The notes: generated by a model from the sequence alone, not told the origin. 17,361 nt of DNA from Gaeumannomyces sp. JS-464 (GCA_002197995.1 NGZR01000007.1:1-17361); one strand, 5' to 3'; positions 1-10,180 are shown, counted from the first letter of the stretch. Numbers and translations: made by a program.

Positions 1-250
1 TATTTTTCGCAACTATATGCGAAATTTTCGAAATACCCTTTTATAGCTCCATGCGATTTTTTCTTAAGCATTTTAAAGCAAAGCAAAGCAATGGTACACC
101 CGGTATATCGGGTATAGCCTTACTTTTCGAAAGATTTATATAATTTTTAAAACGCATTTCGAATAAAATTAACCGATTATTATATTATACATTAATTCGA
201 TTACTTTTAAATAGTCGTTTAAAAATCGCTAACGTAAACAAATCCAATAT

Positions 251-640
251 AAAGGTTTTGCAAATTTTTTAAATAAGCTGCAAAATTGCTAACGCTTTCG
301 ACCTTTTTACCAAAACGAAAACCATTATTGCGAGCATTTTAAAAGTAATCCAAAGCGTATTAAAATTTAAAACCGTTTTTATAAATCCTAATAGGACTTT
401 TAAAAGCCTATTTTCCCAGTTAAAAGCATAATGCAATGGAAAAAACGCACGACCCCCGGCATTTATTTTATAAAACGGAAATTTAAAAATTACAAAAATC
501 GCAAAAAGGATAATAAAAGCGAAACCGAGCATATAAACCTAAATTTTCCATTAAGCCCTTGTTTACGCCCATATATACGCGGTTGTTGGATTTGCAAAAA
601 GCCGGATTGCAAATCGATACGCCACTTTTTTAAAAAATAA
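251..640 (+). pseudogene. Ty1/copia gag remnant with CCCH zinc knuckle
   Basis: The frame from 431 is open for 69 codons and ends in a basic stretch with a C-x2-C-x4-C-x4-H knuckle at 584-625 (Cys 584, 593, 608; His 623). Retrotransposon Gag knuckles bind the element's RNA during particle assembly. This CCCH spacing, as opposed to CCHC, is what I associate with the ascomycete copia lineage whose pol follows downstream. The upstream part (about 251-430) reads as short helical-looking fragments in more than one frame and is assigned to gag only by position. The ATG at 431 is probably internal, not a true start. The knuckle is a confident call; the gag 5' boundary is not. Confidence 0.6.
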
Positions 641-949
641 CGACGATTTAAAAAGCAGTGGAAAGCATAAAAAAAGCATAAAACCACGCAAAAGGTACAC
701 CCAATTCCTCGCATTAGTGGAGCCCGAAAGCACCGACAAAAAGGAACAGCCATTTTTTAATTTTAACGATTAAAAAAAAGGAAAAGGAGGATTATAAAAG
801 CAGCTACTTTATAACCTCCGCTACGGCCGCGTATTAATTAAAAAGGCTTTTACTTACCGCATTTATAAGCGTTAATTTGGGATTTGGTAAGCTTATTCCT
901 ATATTCCTACGGATTAGGTATTAGTTTAATATAAAATCCGAAGCATTAA

Positions 950-1388
950 GCAATGGCAAAATCCTTTCGGATACAAGTGCAGCAATAACTTTTACGGCCG
1001 AAAGGATTAAATCCACGCATTTTAACGCTATAAGCCAAATCTCGTTATTAATATAAACGGGCATAAAAAACGCGTAATTTTCGGATTAGGAAAAGCTGTT
1101 TCCAGCATCGGAAAATTACTATTCGACCCAATCGGCCAAATTACGTTTTTTATAATTCCAACTCCAACCTTTTTCCTACTATGCTTTGCAAATATAAATG
1201 CATTGCACGTTTACCTAAATAATACGCGCAACGAGCTTATAAAAAACGACGGTACGCGCGTCCCGATTATAAAAAGGCACGGCCACCTTTGGTTTTTTTT
1301 CGACGACGTTACTTACGTTATAACGGCAGTTAGCTTTATAACGGAAACAAAAATCGCGGAAACAGTTTTCCTTACGAAGCTAAGCTAA
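950..1388 (+). pseudogene. Ty1/copia aspartic protease and GAG-preintegrase remnant
   Basis: Two pieces in different frames. At 970-981 the protease active-site motif reads D-T-S-A; the family has D-T-G-A, so the glycine has become serine through a GGT to AGT (G to A) change. From about 1044 to 1388 another frame stays open, with an isoleucine/phenylalanine-rich protease C-terminal half and then the GAG-preintegrase region, including a short R-H-G-H-L-W motif near 1280. A frame change lies between about 985 and 1044. In an intact element this protease would cut the Gag-Pol polyprotein. The ATG at 1203 is internal to the domain, so the open frame from there is not a separate gene. Confidence 0.65.
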
Positions 1389-1399
1389 AACGCGTGTAT

Positions 1400-2390
1400 A
1401 AGCGCTTTGGCACCCATTTATCGATAAACTTTAAAACGTTTTAAAACGTGCAAAGCACGAGGCTAATCGCGACGCTTTCGCAATAATTAACGAATGTGCC
1501 ATTTTTATTAAAAAAAGTCCTGCATTATAACGCTTTCGATTTAAACTTTAACGATATCGATTTTAACCACGAAATAATAATAAACGTGTTTTACATTAAT
1601 TATAAACCAATTTTTTACGTAATCGATGCGAAATAGCTTTTAATGCTATAGCGCTTTTTAAAAACATATCGGTAAAAAAAACGTGGGAAGCTTTTAAACG
1701 GTGCTGGATTAACGTTTATTTAGCCTTTTAACGTGATTTTTTACAATGCCGGTATTAATTTCGCCGCGAGCGAATTTTAAACGAAAGCAAAGCTTTTTGG
1801 GATTACTTATAAGCAGGTCCCAATTAAGCGCATTAATTAATTAGCAAAATTAAAATATTACGCCTTTTTACGCCGGGCTTTTAATATTATCCGATAAAAA
1901 TGCCCAATTATGCACTTTAAATTAATGCTTTAAAAAGCAGTAAAAGCCGTAAACGATACGGCCGGCCCCGACGGACTTATTTTACATGCTCGTTTTTAAA
2001 GCAATGCTTCGAATTAATAACGAATCGCCACCTTTATAAACCCAGGTATAAAAAGCCGCTACAATTAGAAAGCTATAATAAAAATCCGATTTTATATAAT
2101 AAGCGACGTGTGTAAAAAGCATTGGCTGCACGTAATAAACCGAATATAAAACGGGTGTTTCCGAGCTTTTTGGCTTTAAAAAGCGAGGTTTTAGTATTTC
2201 GGGAAAAAGACGGATGGTAAGCTTTATAAGGTTTTATTTATAACAAATACGTTAATTACGGTGGAAACGATTAACGGTAACGCGACTTTTAAAAGCACGG
2301 TGGTTAAACCTATTATAAAGCAAAAAACCTATCGTGCAAAAATCCGAAAAGCAGTTAGCACCTTTCGAATACTTTAAGCCCGAATAGCTA
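1400..2390 (+). pseudogene. Ty1/copia integrase remnant
   Basis: Integrase would insert the cDNA into the genome. Visible blocks, in at least three frames: a V-I-D-A segment (1619-1630), where the first catalytic Asp is kept; W-E-A-F-K-R-C-W (from 1684); N-A-G-I-N-F-A-A-S-E-F (1745-1777), where the second catalytic position is Asn (AAT) in place of the Asp of this lineage; V-N-D-T-A-G-P-D-G-L (1949-1978); and a C-terminal F-R-E-K-D-G-W block (2197-2217), followed by the segment that in relatives ends in a V-V-K-P-Y-Y motif. Gln codons appear as TAA/TAG throughout. A C-terminal R-E-K-x-G-W block after the integrase core is typical of fungal copia integrases. Confidence 0.75.
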
Positions 2391-2639
2391 AAACGCCAAA
2401 AAAACCCCCGAAAAAAAGGCCGCAAAATAGCAAAATAAAGCTTTAAAATTAAATAACCATTTTGCTTAAAATTACTGTATTACTTAAAGTTCCTAATAAA
2501 CGAAGCCGCTTTCGTAAAAACGCACAATTAGCAATTGCAATAAAACGAAGCTTTTGGCAAATGCATACGACGTTTTTAAACGTAAAAAACACCAATTTTA
2601 CCAATTGCGATCCGATTTAAATAAAAAGGCAAAATTACA

Positions 2640-3345
2640 ACTCCCGTCCACCATTTAAACAATTAACCTAATAAAAACTAAACGCATTTATCGGCGTTAA
2701 AATAATTAAGCCGATTATTAGAAAAACCTTTAACGGAGCCACGATTTTGGATTACGAATTATAAACGACGTAAAAAGGCAAACCTCGAAACCTTTTAAAA
2801 AATCGAAACTTATAGCCATAGGATATAACGACGAAAAGAAATACAATATTTTTACGCAATTTCCCACGATTATAAAATGCAATTAACGATTAATTTAGCG
2901 ATCGCACTATCGCTTACGCTTATAAAGTTTAATTTAATAATCCGAAATATTAGCTAAGCGTATACCCAATCGGAATTAAAACTGCAAAAAAACGTTTTCC
3001 TGCGCTTATTTAAAGAGTTATTAGCATGGTTTAAGCCGGGCACGTTGCTTAAAATGATTAAACCTTTTACGAGATCGCGGAATTAGGTTTACATGGTTCG
3101 TTATTTACCAAAAGCATTATAAAAAGCGCCTAAATTGCTAAACGTCGAGCTACGATTTTTGTTTGCTTATTTCGGAAAGCGGATAAAGCTTTGAATCGTA
3201 GGTATGCAAATAAATACACTTAAATTTTGGAAATCCGGACTTTTTAATAAAAAAAAATTAGCGATTTAAAAAGTAAGCTTTCGTGCAAAACCGAAATCGA
3301 TTTTTAAGCCGGGAAACGAAGCCGACTTTAACGGTGCAAAATCCT
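2640..3345 (+). pseudogene. Ty1/copia reverse transcriptase remnant
   Basis: Copies RNA to cDNA in the intact element. The frame around 2750-3230 carries, in order, a basic K-S-K-L-I-A-I-G-Y motif (about 2800), F-T-Q-F-P-T-I-I (about 2853), a region ending S-E-I-L-A-K-R, and R-F-T-W-F-V-I-Y-Q-K-H-Y (about 3090), which I align with the fungal copia RT (R-L-V-I-x-G-Y ... L-T-Q-S-P-T ... W-x-x-T-Y-H-K-H). The position expected for the catalytic D-D box (about 3204-3221) reads M-Q-I-N-T-L, so both aspartates appear lost through substitution and a three-base deletion. A K-V-S-F-R-A-K-P-K-S block follows at about 3270. The order is certain; exact ends are not. Confidence 0.72.
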
Positions 3346-3479
3346 AATAGGAGATTATAAGCTTAAAATTCGATAAAAGAAATAAGGTAAAAGGCTTAAG
3401 CTAATAAAAACCGATTTAAAAAGCCTAAATTATAAATATATCGTTTAAAAAGCTTAAAGCATATATTAATTCCATATGT

Positions 3480-4159
3480 TAACCGGAAACCGCATTTGAT
3501 TATTCCGTAGCGGCGCAAGCTAAAAACCCGGGATAAAAAAAGGTAATTAAGCTAAATAAAAGGATTAAATGGCAAATTAACAACGTATAAAAAGGGCTAA
3601 AATACGTTTCATTGGATTTGCAAAAAAACCAACCTTTACGCTTTCGTAAACGATTATTCGCAAATAATCCAAACCTAAATTTATAAATCGGGTTCGTAAT
3701 TATACTAGGCAATAAAAAATCCGACGATTAAAAAACCAGCTTTTAATTAATCGGGAACATTTTGCATTAAACGTTAATTAAATGCAAAAGGGTTATAAAA
3801 GCGTTTTCGCAAGTGAAATTTACGGGATGGTTAGCGGGTTTAATGCAGCTTACGTTTTTAATTTAACGCTCGCAACGATTTTTAAAAAGCTAAACCAAAA
3901 AGCCCCGAAACTAATAATTTACACCGATAGCTTTTCGCTATATTAATGCCTCGTACAATTAAGCATAATAGCGGAAAAAAAGCTTATAATCGATGTTATA
4001 GCACTTAAAAAATCCTACGAAAGCCGCGAAATCGACGAAATCCGTTAAATCGCAAAATCAAATAATCCGGCAAACGCGATAATTAAGGATTAGCTAAATA
4101 AAACTTTGGAAAATTTAGTTACAAATAATACGATAACGGTACGAATCGAGGTTAAGTAA
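3480..4159 (+). pseudogene. Ty1/copia RNase H remnant, end of pol
   Basis: Degrades RNA in the RNA-DNA hybrid. Blocks in order: an S-V-A-A-Q segment (about 3505); W-Q-I-N-N (about 3570); L-F-A-N-N (about 3655), where the family usually has a catalytic Asp a few residues earlier that I cannot find; an S-Q-V-K-F-T-G-W-L-A-G segment (about 3810), corresponding to S-E-I-Y-G-M-V-A-G, with the usual Glu replaced; I-Y-T-D-S-F-S-L-Y (3917-3943), Asp retained; N-N-P-A-N-A-I (4061-4081), where D-N-P-A-D is expected, so both Asp are Asn. The frame ends R-I-E-V-K at TAA 4157-4159, which I take as the end of pol because relatives end with a similar R-V-E segment. Confidence 0.75.
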
Positions 4160-5749
4160 AGCGCGAAAAACAATAAAAAAAGCGAAAAAAAGCGGTTAAA
4201 ATCGATTTGTTATAACCTAAAAATAGCTAACGATATAACTAAGAAAAACGAAATTACCAAAACGCTAAAACAAGAAAACGATCCTACGAACGACTATCCT
4301 AAGCTTTAGGAAAAACCTTTACTATTACCGGACATATTACTAACTTATTTATCGATATTATAGCACTTTTATTCTTTTTTCCCTTTCGGCTATCTTTTCG
4401 TTTTTATTTTATTATCGTTAGGAGTTTTAAATAAACTATTTTTTGCTTTTAAAAACGCCGCATCGAATATACGCTAAGCGGTAACGCGGCCCGCCGCTTT
4501 CGCTTAGCAGCACTTATTTTAATAAAATTAGCGTTAACTTTACCGGCCTATTCCTCTTTTAAAAAAAATTATGCATTTGGTAGTGGTGCGCCATTTCGCG
4601 AAATCCTAAATAGCTAAAACACGGTTAATAAAGCATTAAAACAGTTAAACAAAAAATTAGCCATTATACCTTATTAATAGTAATTTCGCGGAAATATTTA
4701 ATTATAAACTTTTTTAGCTAAAGCTATTGCGATTTTAAAACTACCGGTCGTTAACGCAAAAGATTAGCAAACCAAGCTTAAAAAATCACTTATACCAGTT
4801 AGCACAATAACTAAAAGCATAAAACTAGCAACGGTTACCGGCCGGCTCGGTGTTAAAGCACCTAATTTTATTAAACTTGCCGGCCAAAAGAAAGTTAAGG
4901 CAATTCAGGTATAAAAACGATCTTTGTTTGCCTTTTGCAAAGCGCGGGCGAGCAACGGATTTGCCTTTTCCCTTTTTGGCACGAGTTTTTTTAACGCCAC
5001 TATTTGGGACCGTTTTAACGCCAATTTAACCTTTTTTAACGGATTTGCTTTGCTAGCTTTTTTAAAACGAATGGACATTATCGCGATAATTAGTCGAACA
5101 GCAAAACAGTAAAGCAAAAATCGGCAAGCAGGTAAGCAGGCAACGGGGATATCGATATTTGTGGTTGTAAAGATTAAATTCCAAATTACAACGATTAAGG
5201 CCTACGGCTTTTAAAATATCCCAAGCCTTTTAAATTATCCTTCCGATTTGCTTCTTCTATTATACCGATTAGCACGCATACGGCCTAATAAATCTTTATT
5301 AAGTTTATTTATTGCTATTATGCGCATTTAATCCGGCATTACCTAATTTTACGAGCGCTTAACCAAATATTGCCCCACTTCCTATTATTCCTATTTATAG
5401 TCTTATTTACAATCCTTACCGATATTTAGCACAATCCTTTTGCCTTTTTTTTTCTTTGTTTTTAAAGCAGGTTACCAAATCCGGATTCCTTTGTTATTAG
5501 TATTGTGAAATCCCGGGATTTGGAAACGAGCATTTACCAATGCACGCGTTTAAAAAAAAATTGCCAATGTTAATCCACGTAATTTAGCGCGTGCATCCAA
5601 AAAAGGCCCACGCTTCGTAAAGCCGCAGGCCCACGGGCCGTGCGCTCCCACGAGCTTACAAAAGGGGATTTTATAATCCCTTTCCTGTAATTAAATTCCT
5701 ACATAAACATGCATTACTACAAACACCAGTTCCAAATTTATAAATCTTT
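4160..5749. other. AT-rich spacer between the two LTR elements; no gene seen
   Basis: No protein of a known family is readable in six frames. It probably holds the copia 3' UTR/LTR and the gypsy 5' LTR, but I found no convincing direct repeat by eye. Two overlapping opposite-strand open stretches (4924-5112 plus, 4905-5117 minus) exist because this patch has few TA steps; the minus-strand reading is lysine-rich and unlike any family I can name. An 8-bp inverted repeat (4473-4480 with 4501-4508) and a GC-richer island at 5580-5665 stand out from the surrounding composition. TCA and TGA remain rare, so RIP-type mutation extends through this spacer. Confidence 0.5.
5475..5523. repeat. Nested palindromes and inverted repeat in AT-rich spacer
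   Basis: AATCCGGATT (5478-5487) and AAATCCCGGGATTT (5508-5521) are perfect palindromes. CCAAATCCGG (5475-5484) is also a near-exact inverse of CCGGGATTTGG (5513-5523, one extra base), so the pair can fold with a ~28-base loop. Position between two LTR elements suggests an LTR end or a small fold-back, but neither is proven. Confidence 0.45.
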
Positions 5750-6959
5750 GTTCTTTCCTTTTAGGAAATCTCCGTGCTTACAAGAGTACCACTCCTACCA
5801 ACAGTTAACCTTTATCGTAGTTTAACAACTAGTAGGAAGTTAAATACGCTAATTACCAGTTTAACGATATAAGCGATTAAAAAAAAGCTGCGTTAAACTT
5901 TAAAAACCACTTTAGCGTTAACGTAAAACATTTTAAACATTTGCACCTTTTTTAACCAAAATGTATTAATACAAAGTGCAAATTTTATTTACGATTTAAG
6001 TTTAAATATGATTTTTTTTACGAAAGTTAAAAAGTAAGCTTAAACTTAAACCCCGTTTGGCATTTTAACTGCTACGGTAAAAACCAGCCCGAATCGGCAG
6101 GTTTACCGCTGTTTTTAAACTAAACGAACAGTACCCGATATTATGCGTTATTAGGACGTTTAATTAAGGAAAATGCGAAATTATAAAATGTAAAAAGCAT
6201 ATAGTATAAAAGGCGAAAGCTTAACATTAAAAGATTATATAAGCGTACGTTCCGTTCGATTTGGATAAAAAACGAACGTACAATACTCGTTTTTTTTTAT
6301 TAAAAAATTAAATAAACCATTCGAACGAAAAGCACGGAATAAAAGGGAAAAAAAATTAATAAAAACCTTTGTAATAGTAAAATCGAATTAACCGTACAAC
6401 CTATTAATATTCCAAATAAAATATTAAAAGAAAAAGGTTAAAATGATAATCGATTATAAAGCATAAAGCGATTACGTATCGTTATAAACGGTTTAACTGT
6501 ATAAAATCCTAATAAAATAAAAACTTTAACCGTATTAATTAAAAACGGTCGAAAGAATATTTATCGCTTATAATAAAAGATAAATCGGCCGAAAAATATA
6601 AGTAAAAATATTACGCACACAAAATGTGGAAAACGTTACTATTATATTAAATAAACTAAATATAAAAAAGGAAACGTTATTTTTAAAATCCCTTAGTTTA
6701 AAAAAAACAATTTATAAATAAATTAAGTTATAAGCTAGGTTTAATAGGAAAAACTACAAATAATTAAAACGGTTTACTAATTACGAACTTTAAACCGTAA
6801 GCATAAAAAGTAATAAAAAAAGGTTATAACGGTAATAAAATTTGGCAATTTACCCTCGCATTTAATATCGACGAATATACGATTATTTAAAATGGAAAGC
6901 GATTAAAACGACTAAATTAACATTAAAAAACGGCTGGCGAATATTTCGAAAAAATATTA

Positions 6960-8290
6960 TAAATACGAAAAATTGTTTTCGAAAAATTTAAAAACAGTGC
7001 TTCCCGAATATAAACCGTTTGATTTTAAAATTAAATTTATGCTAAAAATATAATTTAAATACCAAAAGCTGTACTAATTTAACCTTTAGCAATAAAAGGT
7101 GCTAAAAAAATAACTAAAAAAAAACTACGAAAAGGACATATTAAACCTTTCGATTTTCTAATAAAATATAGGATTTTATAAAAAAGGAAAAAAAACGGGA
7201 CGGAGCGAATATGGATTAATTACCGCCCGCTAAACGAAATTACGATTAAAAATCGATATTTTTTACTTTTTATCGACGAATTGCGAAATAAGCTCGGTAA
7301 AACCCGGTATTTTACGGTTTTAAACTTACAAAAAGCTTATAATTTAACACGGATTAAAAAAGGTTAAAAGTGGTTAACGGCTTTTAAAATAAAGTTTAAA
7401 TGCTACGAATTTTTAAAATAACATTCGGGTTTACTAATGCATTAACCACGTTTTAAAAGATAATTAACCATATATTACGCAAGTATTTTAATATTTTTAT
7501 CCTCGCGTATTTGGATAATATTTTAATTTTTTCGAAAACGATAAAAAAGTATAAATAACACGTATATAAAATGCTTTAAAAGCTGTTTAAAGCAAAACTT
7601 TTTGTTAAATTAAAAAAATGCGAATGGCATATATAAAAAATCGCTTTTTTAAATTTTATAATTACATTTGGACAAATTTGCATAAACTTTAAAAAAATCG
7701 AAAAAGTTAAAAAGTGGTTTATATTTAAAAACGTTACGAAAATACAAAGGTTTTTAGGATTTTTAAACTTTTATAAACGGTTTATTTGTAATTATAGCAA
7801 AATCGCTATATTATTTACGAACTTTATTAAAAAATAACTATTAATTTTATTAAGGAAAATGAAAATAAAAGGCTTTTAAACAATTACGAAACGCCGCGGT
7901 AAGCGAATTAATATAAGCATTTTTAAACTTAAAAAAACCTTTCGAAATTAAAACCGACGCGTCGGATTACGCGATTAGTAGCTAATTCGGATAACGAAAC
8001 GATTAAAAACGGTTGCATTTTTACGCGTTTTTTTCGCAAAAGTTAAACAAACCTAAATTAAATTACCAAATCCACGATAAAAAAACTTTTAACAATTATT
8101 TAAGCATTTAAAAAATAGCAGTTATACTTTTATAAAACTAAGCATTAAATTATAATATATATAAATTATAAAAACTTAACACATTTTACTATTAGCAAAA
8201 ATTTAAATAAACGATAAATTTATTAAAGCGAATTTTTATAAAATTACGACATTCGAATTAAATACCGGCAAAGGTCGAAAAACGGCCGGA
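6960..8290 (+). pseudogene. Ty3/gypsy reverse transcriptase and RNase H remnant
   Basis: The blocks follow the gypsy RT closely: L-P-E-Y-K-P-F-D (about 6996), K-N-G-T-E-R-I-W-I-N-Y-R-P-L-N (7191-7235), K-N-R-Y-F, F-T-V-L-N-L-Q-K-A-Y-N (7311-7343, motif A), A-Y-L-D-N-I-L-I-F-S (7505-7534, motif C), K-K-C-E-W-H-like fragments, then F-L-x-F-x-N-F-Y segments near 7750. In motif A the catalytic Asp is Asn (AAC, 7323-7325), and in motif C the second Asp of Y-L-D-D is Asn (AAT, 7517-7519); either would kill polymerase activity. RNase H begins at E-I-K-T-D-A-S-D-Y-A-I (about 7942), with Y-Q-I-H-D-K (about 8060) and a degraded end near 8280. Stops are TAA/TAG. Confidence 0.85.
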
Positions 8291-8589
8291 CGGATACCTT
8301 AAGCTAATAACCGAACTATTAAATTATAATATTTAAAAAAATACGAATAATTTTAATAAAAGCATTAAACGGATTTTTAGTTTTAATATAAAAAATATTC
8401 GTTAAAACGGTTTAATAGGGAAAAGTTTAAACTTTAAAAAAAATTTAACAAATTTATAACTAACTGGTATATAGCTATTAAAACGTACTTAAAACGTGGA
8501 AACGGTTATAATAACATTACAAGTTCGCAAAAACTTAAACCGAAATATATAACGTAAAAAAGAAATTGCGAAAGCTATGTTAAAAATAA

Positions 8590-9019
8590 AGCCAGCAAGT
8601 ATAAACCTTACGGGTTATTACAACCTTTGCTAGCACTGGATAAAATATGGTAAAAAGTTACTATAAATTTTATTATTAAACTTCCCTAATCGAAAAAAAC
8701 TATAACTAGAGTTAAGTACGACAATATATTGGTAATAATAATTAGGCTTATTAAATACGCTTTATTCCTATTATATAAAAAAAGTAGCGACGTTACGGAA
8801 TTAGCGTACGTTTTTATTAAGCACGTAATAGCGGAATACGGCACGTTAAACCGCTTAATTACGGATAAAAACAAGCTATTTATAAGCAAATTTTGGAAAA
8901 GGCTTATAAATAAGCTAAAAGTAAAACACTTTTTTATTTATAGCTTACCACTTTTAAACAAATGGATAAACGAAACGAACGAATTAAACCATAAAGCAAC
9001 ATTTACGTTATTACGTTAA
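8590..9019 (+). pseudogene. Ty3/gypsy integrase core remnant
   Basis: One frame runs from about 8597 to the TAA at 9017-9019 with only a few stops upstream of 8729. It reads G-L-L-Q-P-L, then T-I-N-F-I (about 8660-8674), the linker Y-D-N-I-L, R-L-I-K-Y-A, E-L-A, V-I-A-E-Y-G-T, L-I-T-D-K-N-K-L-F-I-S-K-F-W and W-I-N-E-T-N. These align with the gypsy integrase order I-D-F ... D-R-L-T-K ... S-D-R-x-x-x-F-T-S-x-F-W ... G-Q-T-E-R-x-N. The first catalytic Asp is Asn (AAT, 8666-8668); the second Asp (in I-T-D) and the Glu (in N-E-T) remain. The 96-codon open frame from ATG 8729 is therefore an internal piece of pol, not a gene of its own. Confidence 0.85.
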
Positions 9020-9530
9020 TTACAAATAAAACGATTAGGTATAATTACTTTTTATAACTTAATTCGTTTATAACAATTTAATTTATAAAAGTATAAAAAT
9101 TACACCGTTTTATGTACATTACGGGTTTACGCTTATAACGTATAAAAAACCTAAAGCAAAAAACCAGGCTTAAATAGCGGAAATATAAATAACAAAGCTT
9201 ATTAAATTGCATAAATACCTTTAAGCAAAATTAAAAAAGCTGTAACACCGCATAACTATTTAAATAAATAAATAAAAAATCGAAAAACCAACTTTTAAAA
9301 AAAACATAACATTTATCTTTTTCGACGTAATATTAAAACAAAACGACCAAATAATAAATTAAACTATAAAAAGTTAAACCCTTTTAAAATGTTAAAAAAA
9401 AGTTTCGAACGTAAATTACAAACTCCGGTTACCACTAATTATAAAAGTATACCTAATATTTTATATTTCCTTATTTAAACTTGCACTACCTAATACGCAA
9501 TTAAACAAATTAATAAAAGTTAACCCCAAA

Positions 9531-9686
9531 TACGAATATAAAGTTAAAAAAGTTTTAAACGAACGTATAAAGTATTAAACTAAGCAATACCTAATTAAGT
9601 GGAAAAGGTACGGCTACGAGGAAAACACGTGGGAAAAAGTAACCAACTTTGGGAATTGTTAAAAGGCTTTGCAAAAGTACCGATAA
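9531..9686 (+). pseudogene. C-terminal chromodomain of the Ty3/gypsy element
   Basis: A single frame with two TAA interruptions (9576-9578 and 9660-9662, each at a likely Gln) encodes a chromodomain: Y-E-Y-K-V-K-K-V-L at the start, then Y-L-I-K-W-K-R-Y-G-Y-E-E-N-T-W-E (9588-9635), then a C-terminal helix with A-L-Q-K-Y, ending at TAA 9684-9686. The aromatic residues used to bind methylated histone H3 tails (N-terminal Tyr, and Trp at 9600-9602 and 9630-9632) are still present. The L-V-K-W-x-G-Y-x-x-x-x-N-T-W-E core is diagnostic. The domain places the element among chromoviruses. Confidence 0.85.
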
Positions 9687-9725
9687 AAGCGTTTTTAAAA
9701 AGGTTAGTAAAAAAGAAAAGGCAAG

Positions 9726-9765
9726 CTTAATAAATTCCCCGGTACGTACCGTAAAATTTATTAAG
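9726..9765. repeat. Perfect 11-bp inverted repeat with inner palindrome
   Basis: CTTAATAAATT (9726-9736) and AATTTATTAAG (9755-9765) are exact inverses, and the 18-base loop contains the palindrome GGTACGTACC (9741-9750). It lies 40 bp after the last chromodomain codon of the gypsy element, so it may be a 3' UTR hairpin or mark the 3' LTR border. A weaker 9-bp inverted pair (9929-9937 with 9996-10004) lies farther on. Confidence 0.5.
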
Positions 9766-9974
9766 TTATAAATTTGCTAAAATTTAAACCCGAAACTTTA
9801 ATAGGAAAAACCAAAGCTACACCTATTATACCATAAAGCTTAAAGAAATTATTAAAAAAGCTATAACTTATTATAGTTAAAAAAAGCAAGCAGGTTTAAG
9901 TTAGGATTAACCCCGAACATTTCCTAGTCGGGAAAAACGGCAGGAGCTACGAATAGCTTAGGTTATAAAGCAAC

Positions 9975-10160
9975 TTAGCAAGCCTCCCGATCGGCTTTTT
10001 CCCGCTTAATACGCTTTAACTTTTTTATAGCGTTAATATTACGACGGATTGCACGCTTTTTTTTTAAACCATGTTTTTTTTAATTTTCGCAAACGTTCGA
10101 GTTTATTATTTAAAGCGCGGCGTTTTTTGTTTATCATTTTAATTTTTGCTTTTATTTGCT
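9975..10160 (-). pseudogene. Basic coiled-coil coding remnant, family unidentified
   Basis: Read on the minus strand from about 10160, one frame gives a Lys/Arg-rich heptad-like helix containing R-A-L-N-N-K-L-E-R-L-R-K-L-K-K (about 10075-10120). After a frame change in a poly-A run near 10050, a second frame continues it with A-I-R-R-N-I-N-A-I-K-K-L-K-R-I-K-R-E-K-A-D-R-E and stops at 9975-9977. Leu/Ile spacing suggests a coiled coil. Similar basic coiled coils occur at the C-termini of several uncharacterised multi-copy fungal proteins, from memory, but I cannot name a family. It is antisense to the gypsy element and just beyond its 3' end, so it belongs to a different, mostly erased, unit. 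Confidence 0.35.
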
Positions 10161-10180
10161 AGTATTAAAAACTAATAAAA

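Larger units (their letters stand above)
1..4159 (+). mobile_element. Degenerate Ty1/copia LTR retrotransposon (RIP-mutated)
   Basis: Canonical Ty1/copia order is readable in broken frames: gag zinc knuckle (584-625), aspartic protease site (970-981), GAG-preintegrase and integrase (about 1044-2390), RT (about 2650-3340), RNase H (about 3480-4159). Integrase before RT is the copia order, as opposed to gypsy. The wording of the blocks matches the large copia lineage common in filamentous ascomycetes, from my memory of the family. Frames are broken by many TAA/TAG codons and shifts, and the base composition is strongly AT. No LTR pair was identified by eye, so both ends are uncertain; the element may begin left of the window, and any 3' LTR would lie just after 4159. 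It is non-functional as it stands. Confidence 0.85.
5750..9770 (+). mobile_element. Degenerate Ty3/gypsy chromovirus (RIP-mutated)
   Basis: The order RT (about 6960-7850), RNase H (about 7940-8290), integrase (about 8590-9019 and beyond), chromodomain (9531-9686) is that of Ty3/gypsy chromoviruses. Integrase after RT separates it from the copia element upstream. Gag and protease must lie in about 5750-6950, but that part is too eroded for me to read. Nearly every line carries several TAA/TAG codons, and the longest clean frame is 96 codons (integrase). The 5' limit is an estimate from element size; the 3' limit is set at a hairpin just after the chromodomain. LTRs were not recognised. Chromodomains in this group are known to steer integration toward heterochromatin, which fits its home in a silenced AT-rich block. 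Confidence 0.85.

Noticed and set aside
269..753. Two 87-codon minus-strand hydrophobic frames resembling membrane peptides
   Set aside because: Antisense to the Ty1 gag. Phe/Leu/Ile richness is what AT-rich antisense of Lys/Asn-rich sequence yields.
1931..1990. LINE reverse transcriptase start (G-P-D-G motif) in the left block
   Set aside because: The G-P-D-G-L here lies in a copia integrase C-terminal context with the fungal F-R-E-K-D-G-W block downstream, followed by copia RT and RNase H.
4905..5117. Lysine-rich 70-codon minus-strand gene
   Set aside because: An opposite-strand frame is open over the same bases, no family is recognisable and there is no conserved neighbour. Its openness follows from a local lack of TA steps.
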